Origin: Flaviflexus salsibiostraticola
GTDB taxonomy: Bacteria; Actinomycetota; Actinomycetes; Actinomycetales; Actinomycetaceae
Direction of reading: 5' to 3'
Assembly: GCF_003952265.1 (NCBI RefSeq)
Contig: NZ_CP034438.1
Location: forward strand, 1,488,001-1,552,000
Length of the DNA stretch: 64,000 nucleotides
Part shown: one piece after another, positions 56,824 through 64,000 of the stretch
Layout of the letters: every line of letters starts with the position of its first letter
Numbering within the stretch: position 1 is the first letter of the stretch
The notes under the pieces: generated by a model
What the model saw: the letters and a program-made list of their open reading frames with translations, nothing else
What the model was told of the DNA's origin: nothing
Databases searched by the model: none
Translations under genes and position numbers: made by a program

Positions 56824-58341
56824 TCAGACCGCGGCATCATCCCTGCGGCGGCGTGACGCGACGAGGACGAAGCCGAGGATGGCGAGGCCGGCGACGGTGA
56901 GCACGGCCGTGCCCTGGCCGCCGGTCAGCGGCAGAACGAAAGCACCCGTGTTCGGCGCCTGCTCGATTGTCAGCGTCTGGCTCACCGAGGTGAGGTCGAG
57001 CTCGATCGGATCGGGGAGCAGCTGGTGCCCCTCGGGGGCGGTGGTCTGAACGAGCCAGTAGGTCTGGTAGCCCTCGGAGCCTGCCACAACTGCCGCGCCG
57101 TCCGCCCAATCGCTGAGGCGCAGGCCCTCGATCGTGAAGGACCCATCCTCTCCGGTCGTCCACGAGTCCGTGCTGTCGGCCATGACGAGGCGCCCCGTGG
57201 CGCCCCCTGCCAGAGCATCGGCCTGCGAGGTGTAGATCCGGAAGACGGCGCCGCTGAGGTCCGCGCCGCCCGTCAGCTCGACGGTGGCAGATCCGTAGCG
57301 GATCTCCGCGCTCGCGGGGAGCGGACGGCCGAGATCCTTCGCATCCTGGTTGGGATAGACCAGCGCGGTGTTGGTGATGGCGGCGGCCGCAGCGACAGTG
57401 GTCTCGAAAGAGAGAACGACCCTCGCATCGGGGTCGGCATTGACCGCTGCCGCGAGCGCCGCACGACCGGTTTCGGTGAACTCGATGTCGAGGGTGGTCG
57501 ATCCGGACTGCGGAGTCGTCGTGGCGACGAAGGCGTCGGGATTGGCGAGAGTGCGGCTGACTCCGTCGACGGTGGAGGAGATGGTCACCGCCACCGAGCT
57601 CTCAGCGAGAGTCAGCTCTGCATCGGTCAGCGTATCGGCGATGCTGAAGTGATCCGGTGCCATGAACCGGTCGGACGGGCCGGTCGCTGCCGGGTTGGCG
57701 ACTGTGGGAATGTCGGCCGTGACGGTCCAGGCGACGCTGCCGCCGATCGAGAGGACGTCCCTGTTGACGACGGTCTTGTCAGCGCTGATGACGGAGCTCT
57801 TCGGATAGATGGAGAGGTCGGCCAGCCAGCCGTCCAGCGTGTCCGGGTCGGTCATCGGGAGGGTCATGAGGAAGGGCTCGGCCGCCGTCACTCCCAGCGG
57901 AAGAGACGCTACATCCTCGTCGACGAGGTAAACGCCGCGGGGCAGTGTTCCCGACACGGTGCCATCGGGGCCGGTGGTGCCCAGCACAGTGGCAGGGGTA
58001 TCGCTGATCGCGGCGCGTGCGGCGGCAACGGTCAGATCCGCCGCATAGTTCTGGCCAGCGTTCGTCCCCGCGTCGTTCGCCTGCCCTGCGGCAGTGCCGG
58101 GGACGAGCGTGTAGCTGAAGGTCACGCCCTCGATGGGGGTGCCGACGGCGGCGGGGTCCTGGACTCCCGAGGCCACGGGTCCGAGAACGTCCGGCTGCTC
58201 GAGCTTCGTGATGGTGACATTGACGGTGTCCGGCGGGTTCGGCAGGGTGACGGCCTGGGCGGCTCCACCGCCGACGACCATTGCCACCGTCGTCAGGACC
58301 GCTCCCGCGGCGGCGAGCAGTCCTCTCTTCTTATTCATCAT
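56824..58341 (-). CDS. SpaH/EbpB-type LPXTG major pilin
   Basis: A 505-residue protein of the SpaH/EbpB/FimA type. Signal peptide about 1-30 (GGGAAQA), N-terminal domain, pilin motif SIYPKSSV with Lys181, two or three CNA-B-like domains, then YWLVQTTAPEG, an E-box in which the usual Glu is Gln, and sorting signal LPLTG (470-474), membrane helix and RRRRDD tail. GGGAGG lies before the ATG; a second ATG follows at once. First gene of the pilus operon, preceded by an 800-base non-coding region. Confidence 0.93.
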   Translation of the reverse strand: MMNKKRGLLAAAGAVLTTVAMVVGGGAAQAVTLPNPPDTVNVTITKLEQPDVLGPVASGVQDPAAVGTPIEGVTFSYTLVPGTAAGQANDAGTNAGQNYAADLTVAAARAAISDTPATVLGTTGPDGTVSGTLPRGVYLVDEDVASLPLGVTAAEPFLMTLPMTDPDTLDGWLADLSIYPKSSVISADKTVVNRDVLSIGGSVAWTVTADIPTVANPAATGPSDRFMAPDHFSIADTLTDAELTLAESSVAVTISSTVDGVSRTLANPDAFVATTTPQSGSTTLDIEFTETGRAALAAAVNADPDARVVLSFETTVAAAAAITNTALVYPNQDAKDLGRPLPASAEIRYGSATVELTGGADLSGAVFRIYTSQADALAGGATGRLVMADSTDSWTTGEDGSFTIEGLRLSDWADGAAVVAGSEGYQTYWLVQTTAPEGHQLLPDPIELDLTSVSQTLTIEQAPNTGAFVLPLTGGQGTAVLTVAGLAILGFVLVASRRRRDDAAV

Positions 58342-59144
58342 GTGTCCTCCCTCAGGGACCCCGGCCGTGGCCGGGTGTGTAAAAGCTGATCCGCACGCCG
58401 GCACTGAGCGGGCGATGCGTTGGTTCTGTGGGCAACGATGGCGCGGGGTGACGGGTGAGTCGAGCTCCTCGCCGACGGAACGCCGATGCTGGCGACGGCG
58501 ATGTCCTCGCGGAATCTCCGGTCGCCCGTGCGGTGGGTGATGGACTGCCCGCGAACCTGGGATGGCAGGCCTCGCGGTGGGCAGATTCCATCGAGCAGAG
58601 GTGGGGTGGCGGAACTGGCGGCACGGTGAGCTCGCAGCTGCATCGCACATCACCCACTTCTCTCTTTGGCAACCGAAGGCCGTTGACAGGCCCTTGAGAC
58701 TGAGTACTCCGATCAAGCAACATATCGTTGTATCAACAGGCGTTGTTCCGGCGTTTGCACCTTCTTTGACAATAAGGTAGGCGCGCTTCCACCGATGATG
58801 TCCGAAGCCGCCAAAGGGTACATTTCGGGCACGCTTCTCGGCAGCTCTGGTCGCCGGATATAACGTTCGGGACCATGGTCCCGGCACGACTGGGCTTTCG
58901 CGCCAAGTCGCGCGCATCAACAAGAGGGTCGCCGTCGCCAGTCGATCGCGACTGACGAGCCGCCACTGCGCGCGACATCGTCGCTCGACCGGATACCATG
59001 ATCGGCGTTTCGCCTGGCAGCGTCAGTCCCTCGGTACCCTCCCCCACCGTTCAGTCACGATGCCGGATAGTTTTCGTCCGATGGGCGGGACCAACTACTG
59101 TGGAAAGCAGGGCATCACTGCCGCCTTTAATCCAAGGAGAAAAT
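58342..59144. promoter_or_regulatory. 803-base divergent control region of the pilus operon and glgP
   Basis: No convincing gene is present on either strand. An AT-richer core (58640-58780) contains TTGACA at about 58683 and 58765, each without a clear -10, and alternating CAAC/GTTG half-sites at 58718-58745. Its size suggests complex control of the pilus genes; the first 300 bases on the glgP side show nothing recognisable. Confidence 0.5.
58718..58745. repeat. Alternating CAAC/GTTG half-sites
   Basis: CAAC (58718), GTTG (58727), CAAC (58734) and GTTG (58742) form overlapping dyads within 28 bases, in the AT-rich core of the pilus/glgP region. Could bind a dimeric regulator on successive turns. 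Confidence 0.4.
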
Positions 59145-61511
59145 GTGACTTCTGATCTCACTTCCAGCCTGGGCTCTTTCACCCGAGCTGTCGCGGGACG
59201 GTCCCCTGAATCTTCTACCCCCCTGGAGGTCTGGGCAGGGCTCTCTGCCACCATCGTCGACCGCATCGCCGAGGACTGGGAGCAGTCCGCGCTCCGCGCC
59301 TCGGCCGGCCGCCAGCAGCACTACTTCTCTGCTGAGTTCCTCATGGGACGCGCGCTGCTCAACAATCTGACGAACCTCAACCTCGTCGACGACGCGAAGA
59401 AGGCGGTCGAGGCCTACGGCCAGAACCTCTCCGACGTCCTCGAAGCCGAGCGGGATGCAGCGCTGGGCAACGGCGGCCTCGGCCGCCTCGCTGCCTGCTT
59501 CCTCGATTCGTGCGCGACGCTCGATCTGCCGGTGACGGGTTACGGCATCCTCTACCGCTACGGACTCTTCAAGCAGTCGTTCGAGAACGGCTTCCAGCAT
59601 GAGCATCCGGACCCCTGGATGGAGGAGGGCTATCCCTTCGTCGTCCGCCGCGAGGAGCAGTCCCGGTACGTGAAGTTCGACGATATGGACGTCCGCGCCG
59701 TGCCGTATGACATGCCGATCACGGGCTACGGCACGAACAACGTCGGCACCCTCCGGCTGTGGAAGTCGGAGCCGATGGAGGAGTTCGACTACGACGCCTT
59801 CAACTCCCAGCGCTTCACAGACGCGATCGTCGAGCGTGAGCGTGTTGCCGACCTGTGCCGCGTGCTCTACCCGAACGACACGACCTACGAGGGCAAGGTT
59901 CTCCGCGTCCGCCAGCAGTACTTCTTCGTCTCGGCCTCGCTGCAGGCGATGGTTGACGCCTACGTCGAGAAGCACGGCGATGACCTCACGGGATTCGCCG
60001 AGTACAACTGCATCCAGCTCAACGACACCCACCCCGTCCTCGCCATCCCCGAGCTCATGAGAATCCTCCTCGACGATCACGGGATGACGTGGGAGGACGC
60101 ATGGGAGGTGACGACGCGGACGTTCGCGTACACGAACCACACGACGCTCGCCGAGGCGCTGGAGACCTGGGAGTACTCGATCTTCCAGCAGCTGTTCGGC
60201 CGCGTCCTGGAGATCGTGGCCGAGATCGACCGCCGCTTCCGCATCGACATGGCGCAGCGCGGCATCGCCGACCATCGCGTCGACTACCTCGCCCCGATCT
60301 CGAACGGTCGGATCCACATGGCATGGATCGCCTGCTACGCGAGTTTCTCGATCAACGGCGTCGCAGCCATTCACACGAACATCCTCAAGAAGGACACGCT
60401 CCAGGACTGGTACCAGATCTGGCCGGAGAAGTTCAACAACAAGACGAACGGAGTGACACCGCGGCGCTGGCTCAACCAGTGCAACCCGCGCCTCGCCCGC
60501 CTGCTCGACAAGCAGGTCGGATCGGACGCGTGGGTCTCCGACCTCGACCTGCTCAAGCCACTGGCGAAGAAGGTCAAGGGCAAGCGCCTCATCAACGAGC
60601 TCATCAAGGTCAAGAAGGCGAACAAGCAGGACTTCGCCGACTGGATCGAGAAGCGCCAGGGCATCACCATCAACCCCGACGCGGCCTTCGACGTCCAGAT
60701 CAAGCGCCTGCACGAGTACAAGCGCCAGCTGCTCAACGCCTTCTACGTGCTCGATCGCTACTTCCAGATCAAGGACGACCCGAGTCTCGATGTGACCCCC
60801 TCGGTCGCGATCTTCGGCGCGAAGGCAGCCCCCGGCTACTTCCGCGCGAAGGCGATCATCAAGCTCATCAACGAGATCGCGGAGCTCGTCAACAACGACC
60901 CCGAGATCGGTGACAGGCTCAAGGTTGTCTTCATCGAGAACTACAACGTCTCCCCCGCCGAGAAGGTCATCCCGGCTGCCGACATCTCCGAACAGATCTC
61001 GACGGCCGGCAAGGAGGCCTCCGGCACCGGCAACATGAAGTTCATGATGAACGGGGCGCTGACGCTCGGCACCCTCGACGGCGCCAACGTCGAGATCGTC
61101 GATGCCGTGGGCGAGAACAACGCCTACATCTTCGGCGCCAAGGAGGAGGAGCTCCCCGAGCTCATGGCCTCCTATGACCCGTACGCGACGATGGAGGCGA
61201 CGCCGGGACTCACCCGTGTTGTCAACGCGCTGACCGACGGCACGCTCAATGACGGCGGCTCCGGCATGTTCGCCGACATCCGCCGCTCACTGCTCGAGTC
61301 CGGCCCGGATGGCTCCGATGTCTACTACGTCCTCGGTGACTTCGCGTCCTACCGCGAGGCCCGCGATCGCGCCCTCGAGGACTACCGCGACGAGGTCGAG
61401 TGGGCGCGGAAGTGCTGGCTCAACATCTGCGCATCCGGCCGTTTCTCCTCTGACCGGACGATCCGCGACTACGCCAACGAGGTGTGGCACATCGAGCCGA
61501 TCGAGAAGTGA
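59145..61511 (+). CDS. glgP: Glycogen/starch/alpha-glucan phosphorylase
   Basis: The 788-residue enzyme releases glucose-1-phosphate from storage glucan. GTG start follows AAGGAG with five bases between. Family blocks: RQQHYFSAEFLMGRALLNN, DAALGNGGLGRLAACFLDS, YGILYRYGLFKQ, and the PLP block EASGTGNMKFMMNGALTLGT split by the lysine in GNMKF. GERNTEHT-type glycine-rich C-terminal parts agree in length with bacterial GlgP (about 790-800). Single gene with two hairpins behind it. Confidence 0.97.
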   Translation: MTSDLTSSLGSFTRAVAGRSPESSTPLEVWAGLSATIVDRIAEDWEQSALRASAGRQQHYFSAEFLMGRALLNNLTNLNLVDDAKKAVEAYGQNLSDVLEAERDAALGNGGLGRLAACFLDSCATLDLPVTGYGILYRYGLFKQSFENGFQHEHPDPWMEEGYPFVVRREEQSRYVKFDDMDVRAVPYDMPITGYGTNNVGTLRLWKSEPMEEFDYDAFNSQRFTDAIVERERVADLCRVLYPNDTTYEGKVLRVRQQYFFVSASLQAMVDAYVEKHGDDLTGFAEYNCIQLNDTHPVLAIPELMRILLDDHGMTWEDAWEVTTRTFAYTNHTTLAEALETWEYSIFQQLFGRVLEIVAEIDRRFRIDMAQRGIADHRVDYLAPISNGRIHMAWIACYASFSINGVAAIHTNILKKDTLQDWYQIWPEKFNNKTNGVTPRRWLNQCNPRLARLLDKQVGSDAWVSDLDLLKPLAKKVKGKRLINELIKVKKANKQDFADWIEKRQGITINPDAAFDVQIKRLHEYKRQLLNAFYVLDRYFQIKDDPSLDVTPSVAIFGAKAAPGYFRAKAIIKLINEIAELVNNDPEIGDRLKVVFIENYNVSPAEKVIPAADISEQISTAGKEASGTGNMKFMMNGALTLGTLDGANVEIVDAVGENNAYIFGAKEEELPELMASYDPYATMEATPGLTRVVNALTDGTLNDGGSGMFADIRRSLLESGPDGSDVYYVLGDFASYREARDRALEDYRDEVEWARKCWLNICASGRFSSDRTIRDYANEVWHIEPIEK

Positions 61512-61519
61512 TCGACCTC

Positions 61520-61547
61520 TTCCCCGGGAGCAGCCGCTCCCGGGGAA
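61520..61547 (+). terminator. Terminator of glgP
   Basis: A perfect 12-bp stem TTCCCCGGGAGC/GCTCCCGGGGAA with loop AGCC lies eight bases past the stop. Confidence 0.8.
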
Positions 61548-61571
61548 CTGCTCTCTGCAGGCGATGCGCCT

Positions 61572-61613
61572 CCTCTCCATCGGCGGCCCCTCCACCGACC
61601 GCCGATGGAGAGG
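61572..61613. terminator. Second hairpin behind glgP
   Basis: A perfect 15-bp stem CCTCTCCATCGGCGG/CCGCCGATGGAGAGG encloses a 12-base loop. It sits between the glgP terminator and the start of the next gene, perhaps a backup terminator. Confidence 0.5.
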
Positions 61614-61673
61614 AATCTGCGCCGCTCCGACCCGGCCCGCGTAGTCTGTCGGTAACGAAGAAACGGGGACCAC

Positions 61674-62108
61674 ATGATTGACAGGCTGATCAAGGCTGAT
61701 CCACTGGCGGACGCAGGCATCACCGCCGCGACGACTCTCACGTACTACGCGCTGCCGGACTTCGTCCGGTCCAAGCTCCTTCGATACCTCGGGAAATCAG
61801 TCCTGCTCGGACTGTCGACCGGGCAGGCCATCGTCACCGCGAACGCGACGCTGCCGGAGGACAGGGAGAACATCCGCAGGCTGCTCGACAGGGCCGATAA
61901 GGACACGATCAGAAAGACGGCCGGCATCGTCGCCGCCGCGGGACTCGCCACGACCGTCGCCGCGATCGCGGGTGAGAAGTACATCTTCAACCGCGGCGAG
62001 CGGGCACGCGACGCCGGTGCGCGGCTGCCCCACACGAAGCAGGGCCTCGTCCTCGCCGCGCTCGCAGGCGGGCTGGTCTACGCGATCGAGAAGGCCGAAC
62101 AGGACTGA
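61674..62108 (+). CDS. Hypothetical membrane-associated protein (144 aa)
   Basis: A basic 144-residue protein with hydrophobic stretches at about 79-100 (GIVAAAGLATTVAAIAG) and 122-138, and a helical N-terminus containing LPDFVRSKLLRYLGKSVLLG. I do not recognise the family. GGGGACC lies just before the ATG. It follows glgP on the same strand after 162 bases and two hairpins, so it probably has its own promoter. Confidence 0.6.
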   Translation: MIDRLIKADPLADAGITAATTLTYYALPDFVRSKLLRYLGKSVLLGLSTGQAIVTANATLPEDRENIRRLLDRADKDTIRKTAGIVAAAGLATTVAAIAGEKYIFNRGERARDAGARLPHTKQGLVLAALAGGLVYAIEKAEQD

Positions 62109-62266
62109 CGCCCCGCGGGCTCACTGGGCGGAGTCTTGTGCGGATGGAGGAAAGCGCGTACGCAGGAGCTGAGATTCAGTCGATCCCGCTCAGCGCAATT
62201 CACGCCGCCGCGCGAGTCAGAGCACCTCCGGCGCTGAGAACTCCAGCGGGTACGGCAGTCTGCCGG

Positions 62267-62674
62267 TCAGGCAGATTCCCCGGTCATCTCCGCGTAGAGG
62301 CTGTCGACTCGTCGGGCGATGTCATCGCGCACCAGCCTCATCCGCTCCATGCCTTCGATTCCACGCAGCGACGGCTCATCGGTCACCCAGACGTCGACCT
62401 GCTTCGCGTCCGCAAAGAGGCCTGGGTCCGCCTCCTCGCCGAGGATGACGACCCGGTCGACACTCGAGACGACCGCGGGATCAAGGCCCTTCGGGTGCTC
62501 GCCCTCGACGGATCCACCGACCTCGGCTAGGCTCTCGACCGCGAGCGCGTTGAGCTCGCCAGCGGGCTTGGTGCCGCAGGAGTGGACGTTGATCCCCTCT
62601 TTCATTCGCATAAGGGAGGCGGCGATCTGTGACTTGCCGCCGTTCTTGACACAGACGAACAGGACTGAGGGCAT
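62267..62674 (-). CDS. Low-molecular-weight phosphatase-like ArsC (arsenate-mycothiol transferase type)
   Basis: A 135-residue protein of the LMW protein tyrosine phosphatase fold. The N-terminal active loop reads VCVKNGGKSQIAASLM in place of CxxNxCRS; this form matches the actinobacterial ArsC1 family, which couples arsenate to mycothiol. The DP segment near the C-terminus appears as WVTDEPSLRG. AGGAGG lies four bases before ATG 62674. It lies 96 bases after the oxidoreductase gene on the same strand. Mycothiol use is consistent with mshD at 16.2 kb. An ars operon is not present. Confidence 0.82.
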   Translation of the reverse strand: MPSVLFVCVKNGGKSQIAASLMRMKEGINVHSCGTKPAGELNALAVESLAEVGGSVEGEHPKGLDPAVVSSVDRVVILGEEADPGLFADAKQVDVWVTDEPSLRGIEGMERMRLVRDDIARRVDSLYAEMTGESA

Positions 62675-62770
62675 GGTTCCTCCTGGAGCGGTGCGATGCC
62701 CGGGCGGGCACACCTGCGAGTGTAACGACTGTGTGCGGCGACGTTTTCTGGGGGCCGCCGATTGAACAGG

Positions 62771-63790
62771 CTAGAGCGTCACCAGCGCCTTGCCGTGGAA
62801 GCCGGGCGCCTCAACGGCCGCGTGCGCCTGCCCGATCTCGTCAAGGCTGAAGAGGACGATGGGAAGGCCGTGGGCCTCGCCCACGCTGAGGGCGCCCGCC
62901 TCGAGCGCCCACGTGACCGTGTCGGCGGCCCACTGCATCTCGTCCTGCGGAAGCTCGATGGTACGGATGCTGCGGAGGGTGATGTTCTTGGCCTGAAGGG
63001 CCCTGAAGTCCACCTCGGCCGAATTCCCGCCCTCGCGGGCGTAGAGTGCGATCGTTGCCCTGAAGGCGGCGAGGTCGATGTCGGACTGGATGTTCGCGGC
63101 TGGGCTCACGTCGACGATGAGGTCGTAGCCGTCCGGGCTGAGCTCCCGCAGAGCCTGTTGGGCATCCGTGCGCGTTCGATCGACACTGGCGTCGGCGCCG
63201 GCGAGCTCCACGGCCTGGAGCTTTGAGGGGGAGGCTGCGACGACAACACGTGCGCCGAGATGCTTCGCGAGCTGAATGGTGAAGTGCGCGACCGCGCCGC
63301 CACCGCGCACGAGAACGGACCTGCCCGCGAGAGCATAAGTCGACGGGACAATGAGCCGGTCCTCGTGCCGACTGAGACAGAGCGCCGCGGTGATGGCGGG
63401 TATGCCGAGGCTCGCGCCGAGATCGAACGACGCGTTCTCCGGGAGGGGCATCACCCTCTCGGCAGGTACGACCGCGAGATTGGCAGCTGTGCCGACTTCT
63501 CTGCCCACTCCCCAGACCCACACACGCTGTCCTTCAGTGAGCCCCGCAGCGTCCGACCCAAGGCGACGGATGATGCCGGCTCCATCGGTGTGGGGGATGA
63601 GCCCACCCTCGGGTATCGGGACATTCTGCGCCCCAGCACGCGTTTTCACATCGAGGGGGTTAATGCCCGACCTGCGGATCTCGACGACGACGTCGTGCGG
63701 GCCCGGATCCGGGACATCCTGCGCCTCGACACCGATCACACTCGGGTCTCCGAACTGTCGATAGCGTGCCACCCTCGGCTGGTCGACCAT
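62771..63790 (-). CDS. Zinc-independent quinone oxidoreductase-like MDR enzyme
   Basis: A 339-residue medium-chain dehydrogenase/reductase of the quinone oxidoreductase group. The N-terminal GroES-like part has RSGINPLDVKTRAG and IPHTDGAGIIRRLGSDA, without the zinc-ligand pattern. The NADP-binding part starts with SVLVRGGGAVAHFTIQLAKH, where the AxxGxxG is GGGAVAHF. GGGAG lies before the ATG. The substrate is probably a quinone or enone; the physiological one is unknown. It may be co-transcribed with the ArsC-like gene downstream. Confidence 0.85.
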   Translation of the reverse strand: MVDQPRVARYRQFGDPSVIGVEAQDVPDPGPHDVVVEIRRSGINPLDVKTRAGAQNVPIPEGGLIPHTDGAGIIRRLGSDAAGLTEGQRVWVWGVGREVGTAANLAVVPAERVMPLPENASFDLGASLGIPAITAALCLSRHEDRLIVPSTYALAGRSVLVRGGGAVAHFTIQLAKHLGARVVVAASPSKLQAVELAGADASVDRTRTDAQQALRELSPDGYDLIVDVSPAANIQSDIDLAAFRATIALYAREGGNSAEVDFRALQAKNITLRSIRTIELPQDEMQWAADTVTWALEAGALSVGEAHGLPIVLFSLDEIGQAHAAVEAPGFHGKALVTL

Positions 63791-64000
63791 GGAACCACTC
63801 CCTGCTTAATATTTGCGAGCAGACTGTCCCAAGGACGCGCTCACTCCACCACCCTACTCACTGGCCTTGCGGGCGGGGCAGGTACTGGATGGTGAGAACG
63901 CGGAGGTGATGGTCGGCGGCTCGCCCTCGTGGTCGGCTGACACGAGGTGAGGCGCGTCGGAGAGGGGGCGCCGTCAGCGACGCATGTCTCTTCCAGGCAC
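63791..64000. other. End of window, no gene supported
   Basis: The last 210 bases hold the upstream region of the oxidoreductase gene. A short ATG-started frame begins at 63984 on the + strand but only five codons are visible, and a 39-codon frame on the - strand has no start signal. Confidence 0.5.

Noticed and set aside
63984..64000. Start of a gene at the window end
   Set aside because: Only an ATG and a few codons are visible, with no clear Shine-Dalgarno.

Overview
The window reads as chromosomal DNA of a high-GC Gram-positive actinobacterium, probably from or near the Actinomycetaceae. Evidence: a mycothiol synthase and a mycothiol-type arsenate reductase, a BldC-type regulator, DUF3073, a GTP-dependent PEP carboxykinase, a ClpC with an actinobacterial ClgR-like operator, and a sortase-assembled pilus. 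There is no rRNA, CRISPR array, prophage or replication origin. Four tRNAs (Lys, Glu, Asp, Phe) are present.

Layout. 1-6.5 kb: end of a DUF308 membrane protein, clpC, a translationally coupled operon (nitrobindin, ygfZ, DUF2516, dtd) and a membrane protein. 6.5-8.3 kb: a candidate small RNA with its own promoter and terminator, then an IS1249-type element whose left end holds three 89-bp iterons. 8.4-12.8 kb: pstSCAB with a PHO-box-like repeat upstream of pstS. 12.8-17.6 kb: an operon of a hypothetical gene, mshD, ppk and a MutT1-type NUDIX/phosphatase. 17.7-24.9 kb: tRNAs, two GNAT proteins, GlsB-like, EamA, EEP phosphohydrolase, msrB, mscS and an orphan vsr. 24.9-29.4 kb: a 1494-residue secreted nuclease with six 213-bp repeats. 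29.6-31 kb: holin-like, DUF3618, bldC and DUF3073. 31-35.8 kb: operon SCP-like, small membrane protein, RNB RNase, purF, purM. 35.8-38.5 kb: secreted 5'-nucleotidase sharing a C-terminal module with the nuclease. 38.7-43.5 kb: PTS enzyme I, gdhA and an IS110 element. 43.5-49.1 kb: purD, purC, purS, purQ, purL. 49.2-54 kb: pckG, an LppM-like lipoprotein, purA. 54-58.3 kb: pilus operon. 59-64 kb: glgP, a membrane protein, a mycothiol-type ArsC and a quinone oxidoreductase.

Two themes recur. The first is phosphate and nucleotide economy: a high-affinity phosphate transporter, polyphosphate kinase coupled to a MutT1-type protein, a secreted DNase and a secreted 5'-nucleotidase carrying the same five-unit C-terminal module, and most of the de novo purine pathway. 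The nuclease and nucleotidase could together turn extracellular DNA into nucleosides and phosphate; this is inference. The second is mobile and repeated DNA: two insertion sequences with unusual non-coding ends, and internal repeats that probably vary between strains.

Start sites were chosen from Shine-Dalgarno spacing and gene overlap. Functions come from recognised family motifs; no database search was possible.
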